Positions 11,642-21,676 of a DNA stretch of 64,000 nt are shown piece by piece. The translations under genes were made by a program, and so were the position numbers. The notes under the pieces were generated by a model. That model was not told the DNA's origin. It ran no database searches and worked only from the letters and a program-made list of their open reading frames with translations. Position 1 is the first letter of the stretch; each line of letters starts with the position of its first letter. This DNA is from [Phialemoniopsis] sp. UDSM-2020 (taxonomy: Eukaryota; Ascomycota; Sordariomycetes; Thyridiales; Thyridiaceae): positions 1,240,001 through 1,304,000 of the forward strand of contig JAEILZ010000001.1 in assembly GCA_018873225.1 (NCBI GenBank). Reading direction: 5' to 3'.

Positions 11642-12268
11642 TCAAACAGTATACACAGGAAGTGTCGCCTCACCTCTGTCAGACTTCTGGTCACTCTGTC
11701 TGGGATTGTTTAAATCCCTCAGTTCCCTGGCATTATACAAATCTCTCATCTTCCTGGCATGATTCAAATCTCTCATCGTCTTAGCATTGCTCAAATCTCT
11801 CATCTTCTTAGCATTGCTCAAATCTCTCATCTTCCTGGCAGCCTCCTTCATAAAAATAAAGGGCTCGTCGAGGGGCGGATCATCAACGTCGTCCGCCTCG
11901 TCAGTGAGAGTTTTTCTCGGTCCATCGATTTGCTTGAAAGGCGTCGATCTCGTCTCAGACCTTGATCTCGTCTGAGATGCGGCGTGAGCAGCTGCTCGTG
12001 CAACAGTTGCTTTGAAACTCGTCGATACTCCTGTTTTAGGTGCGTAGGGGTCGTCCTGAAGTAGAGGCGTTGATCCTGTCCCAGAAGCGGAAGGAGCAGT
12101 TGTGCGTCTACTGTGTCGATTGATAGGCATGAAGTCTGCTTCCAAGTCTTTGGGGTTGACCGTTTGGCCATCGGCTTGATCAGTAGGCACGTATGGTATC
12201 AGAGTCCTTAAAGAGTTAGGAATGTGGCGGCTATGTGTAGGAATATATCCTGGACGATTGCCAGCCAT
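11642..12268 (-). CDS. Hypothetical protein with five tandem nine-residue repeats
   Basis: This uninterrupted frame of 208 aa starts at ATG 12268; the annotated-looking codon at 12271 is GTG. The middle is rich in Ser, Thr, Arg and Asp and is likely disordered. Residues 146-190 are five tandem copies of a nine-residue unit with consensus KMRDLxNAx, each about one and a half heptads of amphipathic helix with basic and acidic faces. I recognise no family and there is no signal peptide or membrane segment. The regular spacing keeps a Leu every nine residues, and the DNA repeats as 27-bp units. It could be a rapidly evolving accessory protein. The C-terminus may extend through a possible 40-nt intron (donor GTATAC, acceptor ACAG) into the frame below, which is weakly supported. 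Confidence 0.55.
   Translation of the reverse strand: MAGNRPGYIPTHSRHIPNSLRTLIPYVPTDQADGQTVNPKDLEADFMPINRHSRRTTAPSASGTGSTPLLQDDPYAPKTGVSTSFKATVARAAAHAASQTRSRSETRSTPFKQIDGPRKTLTDEADDVDDPPLDEPFIFMKEAARKMRDLSNAKKMRDLSNAKTMRDLNHARKMRDLYNARELRDLNNPRQSDQKSDRGEATLPVYTV
11699..11833 (-). repeat. Five 27-bp tandem coding repeats (KMRDLxNAx)
   Basis: 135 bp made of five contiguous 27-bp units inside the hypothetical gene. Two adjacent units are nearly identical (KMRDLSNAK twice); the others have diverged at positions 1, 6, 7 and 9. The copy number is a whole multiple of 3 bp, so unit gain or loss keeps frame. Confidence 0.85.
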
Positions 12269-13082
12269 CACGTCGACGTCCTACTTCGTCGCAGCTTTGT
12301 GGGCATCTTGGGAAACTGCCCCTGTAGAGTGTTCTTGGGACGCTGGCCGTGCTTTGTCCGACATAGCGAGATATAGACTCTAGAGAAAGGTAGGAAGAAA
12401 ACAGATGCTGTGCGCAGAATTGCTGTTGTATGGATGGAGATGTTTATCGAGAGAGAATACGAGTTGGTTTGCAAGCAAAGTCTGTTTGATGTGTGTATGG
12501 GTGAGCAGATTCAGTTGTTAGTGGCAGGTGCATACTCCGAGTCCGTAACAACTACTCTAGCAAGTGGGTGTCAAGAATGGCTGACGGTTTTGGATCGATC
12601 TCTACCTAAATTACTAACAAAGTGAATAGCTCAGATACGCTTAGGTAGTGGGACAATCGCTGAGTGATCAGTTAAGAATTGAGGTACATCAAGAAGACAA
12701 CCCTGAACCTATATGTCACCCATTTGTCTACCTACTAAGTAGGTGGTAGGTAGTTACCTTGTTAGGTCCGAAGGTAGGTACTGGTGGTGTAAGTCGAGAA
12801 GGGATGAACCAGAGCCAGACTTGCCAGAATTGCCTAGTTAGTCCCTGACCCCACATGCATGTGCCTGCCAGGATTAAGCTCCAGTGCCTTATCTTGCATA
12901 ACAAATCGCGAAATGCACGTGCTGATAACGATCAACAGAGGAAAAATGTCCGGTCCGCGACTCGATGTGCATGTGGCAGCCATCGCATCACCACTGAATC
13001 TCTTTGACCAAGGCGCCCTTTAGCTTTCGGGCCATGCGACTCTACTATCCATGGAACAGGACTCAATGACCCCAGTCATTCC
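12269..13082. other. Intergenic region containing miniature element copy 1
   Basis: An 814-bp divergent spacer between the repeat-protein gene and tRNase Z. It holds the 166-bp element at 12561-12726 and, beyond it, a run of AGGTAGGTAG-type short repeats (about 12735-12785). The last 150 bp should include the tRNase Z promoter. Confidence 0.5.
12561..12726 (+). mobile_element. Miniature inverted-repeat element, copy 1
   Basis: 166 bp, non-coding. The left end is CAAGTGGGTGTCAAGAATGG; the right end read on the other strand is CAAATGGGTGACATA, giving imperfect terminal inverted repeats. It is flanked by TCTAG and TCTAC, a near-perfect 5-bp target-site duplication. It shares long stretches with copy 3 in the same orientation (for example CAGATACGCTTAGGTAG and GTTAAGAATTGAGGTACATC) and with copy 2 in inverted orientation. 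It has no room for a transposase, so it would depend on an autonomous relative elsewhere. Confidence 0.8.
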
Positions 13083-15962
13083 ATGATATTTCCCAAGAGG
13101 GTTGGAATTAGGGCTATGATGCCGACGCCGTCTCGGAAAAAGACCCCTCCTCGAGCTACTGCTGCTACTGCTACTGCTCCCTCGACACAATCACAGAACC
13201 GACGATTCGAGTCTATCTTTGATTCTCAGGGCACAACTATACCCGCGGGTCTCTTCCCTCGCCACACGGCTCACATCAGAGCGAAACCATACGTGTCAAA
13301 ATACAGTAATATTAGATACTTCCTCATCGACAAATCTCGAGCTAAACAAGCCGCCGACCACGACGAGAAGACGGTCAAGCAAGTTCGCGAGGCCTTCAGC
13401 AGACCCATGATCAGCTGGTACACAGTCCTGGCCACGCCCACGGCCGACACGCCTGGCGCGTGTGTCTACCTGCACCATGATACCCGCCGCTACCTCTTTG
13501 GCAACATATCAGAGGGCACCCAGCGCCTCATGATCCAGCGCAAGGTCGCCCTCACAAAGACCGAAGAAATATTCGTTACAGGACCCGTAAACTGGCACAC
13601 AGTCGGCGGCTTACTGGGCATGGTTCTCTCCATTGCAGAAGGCATGTCTGGCCTGGCCAGAGACCTTGCCCAAGCAAAGAAGGATCAGGCAGAGGGCAAG
13701 AAAACAAAGAAGAAGTCGAAGCACAACACCGCGAACCAGGGGCCACGCAGTCTCGGCGTACATGGCGCCGAGAATCTTTCGCACATGATCGCTACTGCAC
13801 GACGCTTCATTTTCCGAAAAGGTGTCCCAATATGCCCCCGCGAAGCTCGCACCGATCCGCGAGCCGTCAACCCAGCAAAAACCGAGCCGGATTGGCAGGA
13901 CGAGAACATCATGGTCTGGTATGTCCCACTATATGCAGAGGACCAGCAGCGGCACACAAGGAAGAGAAGCATCGACGCCTCGACGACCGACGCAAACAAC
14001 GGCGAGACGACTCTGGCGGACAAAGAGGTGGTGGATTCTGTTGTCAACCAGATGTTTGACTCGGACTGGCAGTTCGATGCCCTGTTCGAGACGACTTTAC
14101 ACCAGGTTCAGCTCCCGGCAACGCTCTTTGTCAAAGATGAGCAAAACCACCTTAAGCAGTACGATGGTCCCCTTCCCGGAAACGGTGTCGATGTCCCAGA
14201 TGTCCCAGTCCTCGTACGTAAACCCTGGCCTGGGGCCACTGTGCAATCCTTGCCGAGGACGACTCCTGTGCGACAGTCTATGTGCTATATTGTCAGGAAT
14301 CACACAAGGCGCGGCAAGTTCAATGCCGAAGCCGCTAAAATGAATGGAGTTGTTCCGCGAGACTACAAGTTGCTGGCAGCCGGCGAATCCGTCCAGGGCA
14401 AAGATGGACAACTTGTCACGCCTGAAATGGTTGTTGGCGCAGCTATCGAAGGCAACGGCTTCGCCATGGTCGAGATACCCGATCCAAGCTATATCAGCTC
14501 GTTCTTGAGAAGACCTGAGTGGACAAATCAGGAGATCTTCAAGAACATAGTGGCAATAAATTGGGTGCTCGGCCCTGGTGTCATTCACGATTCCAGACTA
14601 CAAGACTTCATGGCCCAGCATACCTCACTGAGACATACCGTATCTTCCCCGGATGCTTGCCCCAACCTGCTTGCCTTGGAATCGCCATCAACAGTTCAGA
14701 TCAAGCTCCACAGGATAGACCCCGACAGGTTTCCCATTCCCCGGTTCAGCAATGTGTCGCCTTATCAACAAGGCTCGCAACCTCTGTCATTTGAGATAGC
14801 GCGGCCTGGCGCCACTGCTCATTTGGCGCCTAAGGTGGTCTTCAAGGATGACAACATCGTCCCCTTCTTGGACACTGTGGCAGCACTCGACACGCTCGAC
14901 AAGAATATCGTGAAGCTCGCCGACAATGCGCGCAGCAAGCTCACTAATGAAGATTTCTTAGCCCGCATAGAAAAGGCCGAAAAGGACATCCCCAACCGCG
15001 ACGCCGAGGTCATACCGTTGGGCACGGGATCGGCCGCACCTTCAAAGTATCGTAATGTGTCGGCCACCCTTGTTCGCGTACCGGGTCACGGGTCATACCT
15101 TTTCGATGCCGGCGAAAACACGTTCGGCTCCTTGAAACGTCTCTATGGGCCCGAAGGCGCGGACGCGGTCTTGCGGGACCTCAAGGTCGTCTGGATCAGC
15201 CACCTGCACGCAGACCATCACCTTGGCACGGCGAGCATCATCCGCGGATGGCGCGACGCGACCGCCGCGTCCAAGGAGCACAAGGACGCTCGCCTCACCG
15301 TCGTCTCGCACACGAATATGCTCCACTGGCTGCGCGAGTATGCCGATGTCGAGGACTACGGTTACGACCGCCTACGGCTCCTCGAAGTGACGAAGCGTGA
15401 GCCCACCAACGCAGTGACGAAGGGTAACCATACCAATATTGCGGAACCTTTTGTCTTTGACACTGCTCCCGGGCACCAGGACGTCGCCGACACGGGCGGC
15501 CTTGCGCGCATCGACGCCGCGCACGTTAAGCACTGCTACGGCGCCTATGCCGTCGTGTTCACCTGGCCCTCGGGCCTCAAGGTGGCGTACTCGGGCGACT
15601 GCCGGCCGTCGGACGACTTTGTCCAGATCGGACAGGGCGCGACGCTGCTGATCCACGAGAGCACGTTCGAGGACGAGCTCAGGGGCGAGGCCCTGGCCAA
15701 GAAGCACTGCACCATGGGCGAGGCCCTGGACGTCGGGCGTAGGATGGGGGCCAGGAGGATCTTGCTCACGCACTTTTCGCAGCGTTACCCCAAGATCCCC
15801 GTCTTTGACGCCGAGCCCAAGTCCACTGGTGAGAATGACGTGGCGGTGCTGATCGCGTTTGACCAGATGAAGGTCAAGCTGGGCGAGTTCAGGAAGGCTG
15901 CTGTCTTCCTGCCTGCCCTGCAGAAGCTGCTGAACGAGGAGGAGAAGAGCAAGGCGGACTGA
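13083..15962 (+). CDS. trz1: tRNase Z, long form (tRNA 3' endonuclease)
   Basis: Single-exon gene, 959 aa. The C-terminal half is the active metallo-beta-lactamase domain. PLGTGSAAPSKYRNVS at about residue 645 contains the P-x-K-x-R-N loop of long-form enzymes. HLHADH at residues 707-712 binds the two zinc ions. Later blocks HVKHCYGA, YSGDCRPSDDF, HESTFEDEL, KKHCTMGEA and LTHFSQRYPKIP are all family motifs. The N-terminal half (about 40-560) is the inactive duplicate with the exosite that clamps pre-tRNA. It cuts the 3' trailer from nuclear and mitochondrial pre-tRNAs. The basic, Ser/Thr/Arg-rich first 50 residues may serve as a mitochondrial presequence, and a second ATG at 13116 could allow a second form. 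An Lys-rich linker lies near residues 200-220. Confidence 0.96.
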   Translation: MIFPKRVGIRAMMPTPSRKKTPPRATAATATAPSTQSQNRRFESIFDSQGTTIPAGLFPRHTAHIRAKPYVSKYSNIRYFLIDKSRAKQAADHDEKTVKQVREAFSRPMISWYTVLATPTADTPGACVYLHHDTRRYLFGNISEGTQRLMIQRKVALTKTEEIFVTGPVNWHTVGGLLGMVLSIAEGMSGLARDLAQAKKDQAEGKKTKKKSKHNTANQGPRSLGVHGAENLSHMIATARRFIFRKGVPICPREARTDPRAVNPAKTEPDWQDENIMVWYVPLYAEDQQRHTRKRSIDASTTDANNGETTLADKEVVDSVVNQMFDSDWQFDALFETTLHQVQLPATLFVKDEQNHLKQYDGPLPGNGVDVPDVPVLVRKPWPGATVQSLPRTTPVRQSMCYIVRNHTRRGKFNAEAAKMNGVVPRDYKLLAAGESVQGKDGQLVTPEMVVGAAIEGNGFAMVEIPDPSYISSFLRRPEWTNQEIFKNIVAINWVLGPGVIHDSRLQDFMAQHTSLRHTVSSPDACPNLLALESPSTVQIKLHRIDPDRFPIPRFSNVSPYQQGSQPLSFEIARPGATAHLAPKVVFKDDNIVPFLDTVAALDTLDKNIVKLADNARSKLTNEDFLARIEKAEKDIPNRDAEVIPLGTGSAAPSKYRNVSATLVRVPGHGSYLFDAGENTFGSLKRLYGPEGADAVLRDLKVVWISHLHADHHLGTASIIRGWRDATAASKEHKDARLTVVSHTNMLHWLREYADVEDYGYDRLRLLEVTKREPTNAVTKGNHTNIAEPFVFDTAPGHQDVADTGGLARIDAAHVKHCYGAYAVVFTWPSGLKVAYSGDCRPSDDFVQIGQGATLLIHESTFEDELRGEALAKKHCTMGEALDVGRRMGARRILLTHFSQRYPKIPVFDAEPKSTGENDVAVLIAFDQMKVKLGEFRKAAVFLPALQKLLNEEEKSKAD

Positions 15963-16250
15963 GGAGGGCGGTCTGTGTGTACAGTAGTTCTAGGGCATGG
16001 GAAGGCCGAAAATTGGGAGATACCCTTTGTAACATATCAGCATAGGCGGATAGCATATCATCAAACAATGCATTGGTTCCTCTTTGTATATTTGTGTCTT
16101 CCAATCTAATGGTGCTTTGTAAACTGCAAAGATGGCTACAATCTCGGTCTGTGTTACCGAACCGCACGATGCTCAAGACAAAGGCAACGTGTGATGCTGA
16201 GGCTATCGCCCCTTTTTGTTCCCTCCTTTCAAAGTCACAAAGTCCACCCC

Positions 16251-18326
16251 TCATCTCCGACTAGAAGACGCACGCTTTCTACTCTTGCGTTGCTTAGCAG
16301 CCAGCCGGTCGACAACGCAGCTGACGGAGTCCTCAGGCAATACCGTCGACCTATCCCACTCGCCCTCAGTGACGTGCATCGCCGCCTCTTGCTGTCTGAC
16401 CAGGTGCTCCCTGCGCAAGGGCAGGGGACTCGGCGGCACCGACGCCTCTCCTACCATGTACTTCTCGAAGAAGCGAGCGTTGCTAACGGGCGTGGGCGTG
16501 ACGTCGCTCGCAGCAGCCGGGCCGCCGCGCGGGGTCGTCGGCGGCGACTCCGGGATCGGCTCGAGGACGGTGCTCGGCGCGGGCGGGGCGTGCGGCACGG
16601 CGGGCCAGTCGTTGGAGTAGACGCTGCTGCTGACGGTCGGGCGCCGCTGCTGTTGCTGCTCTTCGGGCTCGCCGCCGTCGGACGTGACGGTCGGGGTGAC
16701 GGCCGACGTCCACGAATCGCTGCGGGAGCGGGAGGTGCTGCTGCCTGCGCGCGAAGGCCGAGACGATGAAGAAGATGAAGAAGATGCGCGCTTGTTGGTG
16801 TTGAGCGGCATCGGGATGGCTGTCATGTCGAAGGCTGGGATTGGCGTGGCGTCGTGCTGGGACGGTTCTGCTTCGAATTCCTGCTCCTGGCGTTCGATTT
16901 CTTGCTCTAGCTCTGCGAAGATGGCTGCGCGTCCGGCTGATTCATCTGTGCCGTCTTGCATCGGGTCTTCCTCATCATCATCCTCGTCGTCTAGAGACTG
17001 GGCGGCGCACCAGTTGAGGACCTTGGCCTCGAGAGGGTTGGGAGTAGCAGAGCATCTCGGCGTCTGCTTGGCGTCATCAACGTCCTGCTGCTCCGGGTAC
17101 ACGCCCTCAGCTTCCTGAGACTCTTCACTCTGCCTTTCACCTTCATAGTGATCGGGGGTAACAGCACCACCCTGACTCCGCTCACCCGCAATCCCCTTTC
17201 TCCTCCGACCCCTCCTAGCCATAGGCACCCTGAACCCCTCGGGCGTCCTCGCCGGCATCCTGCCGCCCTCTCCTTGCGCAAACGCCTTTTGGTACTCTTT
17301 CACGGCCCGGATCTCCGAGGCCAGCGCCTCGCTCTCCACCCTCGCCAGGCCAGCGTCGCCGCGCCTCGCACTGCTGGCGGCATACTCATCGAGCCACGCC
17401 TCAACAAGCGGCATCAGCCGATGTCCAGACGCGACGTCCCTCGCCAGAATGCCCGCCCGCAGATCGACCAGCGCATCGCGCCTCCCGCCCACGACGGCGA
17501 TCATACAAGCCAGACACCCGCTCTTCACCCGTCCGCACCGCCACTCGGCAGGAAAACCCTTGCCAACAAGCCTATCCAGCACCCTCGGCTCAACCCACAG
17601 GCCAGCCAGACCGAGCAGCCTATCACCCCAATCACACACGTTGCCCGACGCAACGCCGAACCACTCGGCACCCGCAGCGTCAAACACGCCCGAATCGCGG
17701 GCGCCGCGGTACCCCAGCGCGCCGCGCTCGTCGTAGTGCGCGCGCACGGCGTCGGCGCGCAGCGTGGTCTCGAGCGTGAGCGCGACGAAGACGTCGCGCG
17801 CGAGGCGCCGGTTGACCTCGCGGTGGCAGGCGCAGAGCACGACGGCCTGGTGGCCCTGCAGCAGGCGGGCCGTCTCGGCGATGCTGGCGCGCAGGCCCCT
17901 GAGCCCGTGGGGCCGGCGGAGGTACCTGCTGCTGGTGCTGCTGCTGATCATGCTCTCGCAGTCGGAGTAGTCGTTGTCGTTGTCGTCCGGGTCCGGGGCC
18001 TCCAGGGCGCGGGCCTGGGAGGCGAGCCATGCTTTCGAAGGGCGGATGTACTCGCCTTGGCAGGGGGCTGTGGTATTTGTGGTGGTAGCCGAGGAGGAAG
18101 GAGGGTGTCGGGGAGAAAGTGTGCTTGGGCCTACGGTAGGCAAAGTTGTGTGAGACGCTAATAGTGTCTTGCTGCTGCTGCGTGAGTGTCGATGGTGGCG
18201 GTGGTGAGACGAGGAGCAGTCTTCGATCTGGCCTGGCCGAAGGCATAGCAAAGCCGCGAGTTCTCTGATGCCATCTTGTGGGAGTTTGGCCAGAGAATCG
18301 ACTGTACCAGGCTTGGTCAGGTCCAT
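16251..18326 (-). CDS. Large uncharacterised fungal protein
   Basis: 691 aa from ATG 18326; the frame is open about 100 bp further upstream but only from a non-ATG codon. Residues about 150-400 look folded and conserved: an Arg/Leu/Ala-rich helical region with VVLCACHREVNRRLARDVFVALTLETTLRADAVRAH, several Trp, and CGRVKSGCLACMIAVVGG, whose cysteines might bind a metal. Residues 1-150 and 400-691 are low-complexity, Ser/Thr/Pro/Glu-rich and probably disordered. They include an acidic DDEDDDEEDP run, a PTTPRGG phosphosite-like stretch and a very basic C-terminus (KQRKSRKRASSSRR) that resembles a nuclear localisation signal. I do not recognise the family and assign no function. It converges with tRNase Z, with a spacing of 288 bp. 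Confidence 0.75.
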   Translation of the reverse strand: MDLTKPGTVDSLAKLPQDGIRELAALLCLRPGQIEDCSSSHHRHHRHSRSSSKTLLASHTTLPTVGPSTLSPRHPPSSSATTTNTTAPCQGEYIRPSKAWLASQARALEAPDPDDNDNDYSDCESMISSSTSSRYLRRPHGLRGLRASIAETARLLQGHQAVVLCACHREVNRRLARDVFVALTLETTLRADAVRAHYDERGALGYRGARDSGVFDAAGAEWFGVASGNVCDWGDRLLGLAGLWVEPRVLDRLVGKGFPAEWRCGRVKSGCLACMIAVVGGRRDALVDLRAGILARDVASGHRLMPLVEAWLDEYAASSARRGDAGLARVESEALASEIRAVKEYQKAFAQGEGGRMPARTPEGFRVPMARRGRRRKGIAGERSQGGAVTPDHYEGERQSEESQEAEGVYPEQQDVDDAKQTPRCSATPNPLEAKVLNWCAAQSLDDEDDDEEDPMQDGTDESAGRAAIFAELEQEIERQEQEFEAEPSQHDATPIPAFDMTAIPMPLNTNKRASSSSSSSSRPSRAGSSTSRSRSDSWTSAVTPTVTSDGGEPEEQQQQRRPTVSSSVYSNDWPAVPHAPPAPSTVLEPIPESPPTTPRGGPAAASDVTPTPVSNARFFEKYMVGEASVPPSPLPLRREHLVRQQEAAMHVTEGEWDRSTVLPEDSVSCVVDRLAAKQRKSRKRASSSRR

Positions 18327-19284
18327 TTCGTTGCGTACTCCGTTCCCCGATCTCGCTTTCGAGTCTTTTGGCTCACCGATAACACGATCTCTTGCGTCGT
18401 TTCTTGTATAGGTATCTCTGGGCAAGAAACTCCTCCCTCTGTTGGTAGCGAAGTGCTCTTGTTGAATATAGTCAGTTCAAGTAATTCTGGAATCAGACAC
18501 AAATTCCAGAGAAAGAGGAAAAAGGAGGAATAGAAAAGGGGTAACATTGCCTATGCCAGTGGCCCTTTTCTAGCTTGCCAGCTCCATCAGTCATGTTAGA
18601 GAACAGAACGTCTCGACAAAGACATTGTTACAGACAACAAAGCCCTGGTGATGCAGCCTCCATGTCGTTGCCCAACATCACGGTGGTCGCCCTGTAACAA
18701 TGGATCAACGCACGCACAAAGGGGCGGTTCCGGCACATATGGCCCGCGGCTCACACACTGAAATCCAAATCCCAAAATGTCAGTTGTTTGCCTTGTGATC
18801 AGTCTGTGGTAAGTCAGTTCGTGAGAATCCGGAACTTGTCCAGCATCTCGGTGCTTTGGTAGTCAACTGTAACTGGCAGTCACATCGGAGTAAAGTCGTA
18901 ATTGCAATAGGTGGGACGAGCTGGAGCATGGAACGGGGAAAGTGAGTACCGATAGCGCGAGCGCAGTGAAATCGTCGTGGAATATCGTGATAAGGCGTCC
19001 TGAAGAATATTCTTCTATGTAATATGCATCATGATCGAACCGCCCTCCGGTGTCCGTGGTAACGGTGATTTACCCCTTGAGCCCAGCAAAAATATGTTCC
19101 CGTGTCCTTATAAACTCCTTTGTCCAGACCTTTTCATCGCGAGTACGTTGTTGGTGGAAAGAAGAGACGTCCAGGCCGGCCGTCATAAAGATGATACTAG
19201 AGCTATACTGCCTGTGCGAGCGACATTCCTTTTCCGAAACGTGCCAAAAAGTTGATACATAGCGAGACTTGGGGCCATCATATC
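18327..19284. other. Intergenic region between two minus-strand genes
   Basis: About 960 bp between the unknown protein start and the LAMMER kinase stop. Only very short frames are present and no repeats or RNA genes are recognised. The promoter of the 691-aa protein must lie here. Confidence 0.35.
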
Positions 19285-21676
19285 TCATGGCATATCTGCT
19301 TTGTAAGGGGGTATCCGCGCAGCCATGCGCTCCTTAGCTTGCTTCGCCCGCTTCTCCTGCCGAATCTTTGCTGCCTCGGTACCGTCATCCGGGTGTGCGT
19401 TTTCCTTGAACCACGGATGTTGCAGTGCCTGCTTGGCCGTGATACGATGGGCCGGGTCGTAAACGAAAATCTTCTTAAGAAGATCGAGGAACTGCCGGAG
19501 GAAGTTGTTGTTGTTCGGAATGATTTCCTATGAAGTGTCAGTCATCGCACCGCACATCCTTAAGCGCTACATCGTTGACATACATTCAGCTTCTTCATGG
19601 CTCTGACGAATCTTTTAGAGGCCCTCGTTGTTTCTGCAGCTGGGTAGTCAAGCTTTGTCCGTTTGAAGTATCTAATAGCACAACGTCAGCAAGTTGCAGC
19701 TCTTCCCACGGCAAACGTTGACTTACTTTGCAGCCGGATTTCCACCGTTCCTCGTCATCTTGTTGACAGCGTGGACCAGTTGGGGGTCTATCCTGGAATC
19801 GCACACGGCCTCCATCATAGCCAGATGCTCGAGATTATCGTGCGTCTGGAAGAGTGCGTCACCGGTGAAGAACTCGACAAGGATGCACCCTATACTCCAG
19901 ATATCACAAGGATACGACCAGCCTAGGCCAAGGATAATTTCGGGTGCACGGTAATGCCGCGTAGACACAACCGAAGAGTGATATTCGTCTTGGAAAGTCG
20001 CCGAGCCGAAATCAATGAGGCGGATCTCCGTGTCCAGTAGAACCCGACGTTGTGTAGCTTGTCGAGCAACTGTTGAGGATGACGAAGGAATCTTGCGGTT
20101 GTAGGTGAATGTCTGGTATTCAGAGGAGGCCAAAAGGATGTTCTCTGGTTTCAGATCTGTATGGATGAGGTTCAAATCATGCAGGACTAGGGACTGGTCA
20201 GTATGACGTGAAGGAGAGGGGAAGGGCCAAGGAAACCCAGGAAGAGACTCACAAGCAACGCTGGTGAAAAGCTGCCTGGCAAAGTTTTGTATCTGGCTGT
20301 TCGGGAAAGGCACAAAGTTGTTGCCCTTCAGGAAATCAAAGACACTTTGCCCTAAAAGGTCCATGACTATGCAAATATGACCGCGGAAGTCGAAACAGTC
20401 TCGCAGGTGTATACACCGGTTGCGATTCTCGGCGTCATTGGCCTTGAGCGTTGCTAGAACCCGGAGTTCTATCTTCGAAGCATCGCGGTATTTTTGGACC
20501 GATCGAATAATCTTGATGGCGACGAGTTCGTTCCGCCGTCGATCCCGGGCCTGCACGACCTTGCCAAATGTGCCTTGCCCAAGAAGTTTGATCATTTGGT
20601 CTGCGTTCGGATTATTAGAATCTCCTCATCAATTCAGACGCGGTCGGCATGTACTTACACTTATCCGTCAGGTCCGCATCTGGGATGACGATATAGTGTC
20701 CGTCTTCATCATCGACTTTGGACCCTTTGCTGTGGGTGTTCTGAATGGTTCAGACGAGTCAGCCTCTTCTCGTGAATGTGTGTCAGAGCAATGGGTTAGG
20801 GAGGAGAAATCTTACATCATGGATGACGCGAACAGGAACATCACCGGCCTTCTTTGGAGGATGCGGAGGCGGTTGGTACGCAGCAAAGGCCTGGCCGAGG
20901 ATGCTGAGCTCCTGCTTTTTGGCCTCGTTGGCTATTTGCTGCCGCGTCCGTTTCCGTTTCTGTCCGGATGGAACTTCGTAGTCGTACTGCCCATTTGATG
21001 ACAGTGACGTGGGAGCAGTAGTGTGAGCAGCAGAACTCGTCCTCTCGCTCGATATGGTAGAGCCACTAGCAGTATCATATGTATGCGAGCTCACGATCCG
21101 GTTATGAACGGGATCGTAATGGGTAGCCTCGTCGTCTCTCCTTCGCTTCTTGGAGACGTGGTGGGCGGCGGAGTTGTCTTCTGCCGGTACGGCATGGCTA
21201 GTGCCATTGGTGGTGTGGCCATTAGCAAGAGGCTTGGGGGCAGAAGCGGTCCGAACCACTTCTGGCTCTGGAGTATCGTCAATGACGATGATCTCCTTGG
21301 GGAGGCCATTTTTGTAGAAGTTGTGCCAGTCGGGTTCCCTAGACCGTCTCCTCTTCCTCACCGGCTGGGGCTCGGCCGGGGCGGGCTGTGTGGTCGTGAC
21401 GGGCATGGTCGAAGTTGTATAGTTCGACCCTTCGTGATATGATGGACGAGTAGCAGTAGCAGGGGAATTTAGTCCATTAGCACCGCTGTAACTGTTGGAA
21501 GAGGATGAGGTTACAGGATACGGGTAGGCTGGAGCGAGCCTGCCGGACGCGGGGAGATTGGTGGTTCGGTAGGCCGACGAGTTTGCGGGATAAGTGTTTT
21601 GGTGGTGGGAGCTGAATGGATAACCCGGATGATGATGAGGCGGTAATGTGGCAGTTGCCGTCGTAGGAGTAGACAT
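19285..21676 (-). CDS. LAMMER (CLK-type) dual-specificity protein kinase
   Basis: Six exons: 21676-20816, 20740-20659, 20600-20253, 20186-19727, 19671-19584 and 19527-19285. The introns are 55-75 nt. The product is 693 aa. Residues 1-300 are disordered, rich in Ser, Thr, Pro and His, with basic KRRRSREP and KKRRRDDE clusters that look like nuclear signals. The kinase domain starts at about residue 315 (Gly loop GQGTFGKV, 322-328). Catalytic HTDLKPEN has Asp441, the metal-binding DFG is at 489-491, and EHLAMMEAV at 550-558 is the LAMMER family signature in its usual fungal variant. Yeast Kns1 and fission yeast Lkh1 belong here. These kinases phosphorylate SR-type splicing factors and others, and affect flocculation, stress responses and TORC1 output. 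The start codon used is the first true ATG in frame. Confidence 0.94.

Noticed and set aside
11245..11694. 149-residue minus-strand frame as a second exon of the repeat protein
   Set aside because: It needs a 40-nt intron with a weak GTATAC donor; the composition is not convincing, so only a note was kept.
17148..18161. 337-residue frame antisense to the 691-aa protein
   Set aside because: Pro/Arg-rich shadow frame in GC-rich coding DNA.
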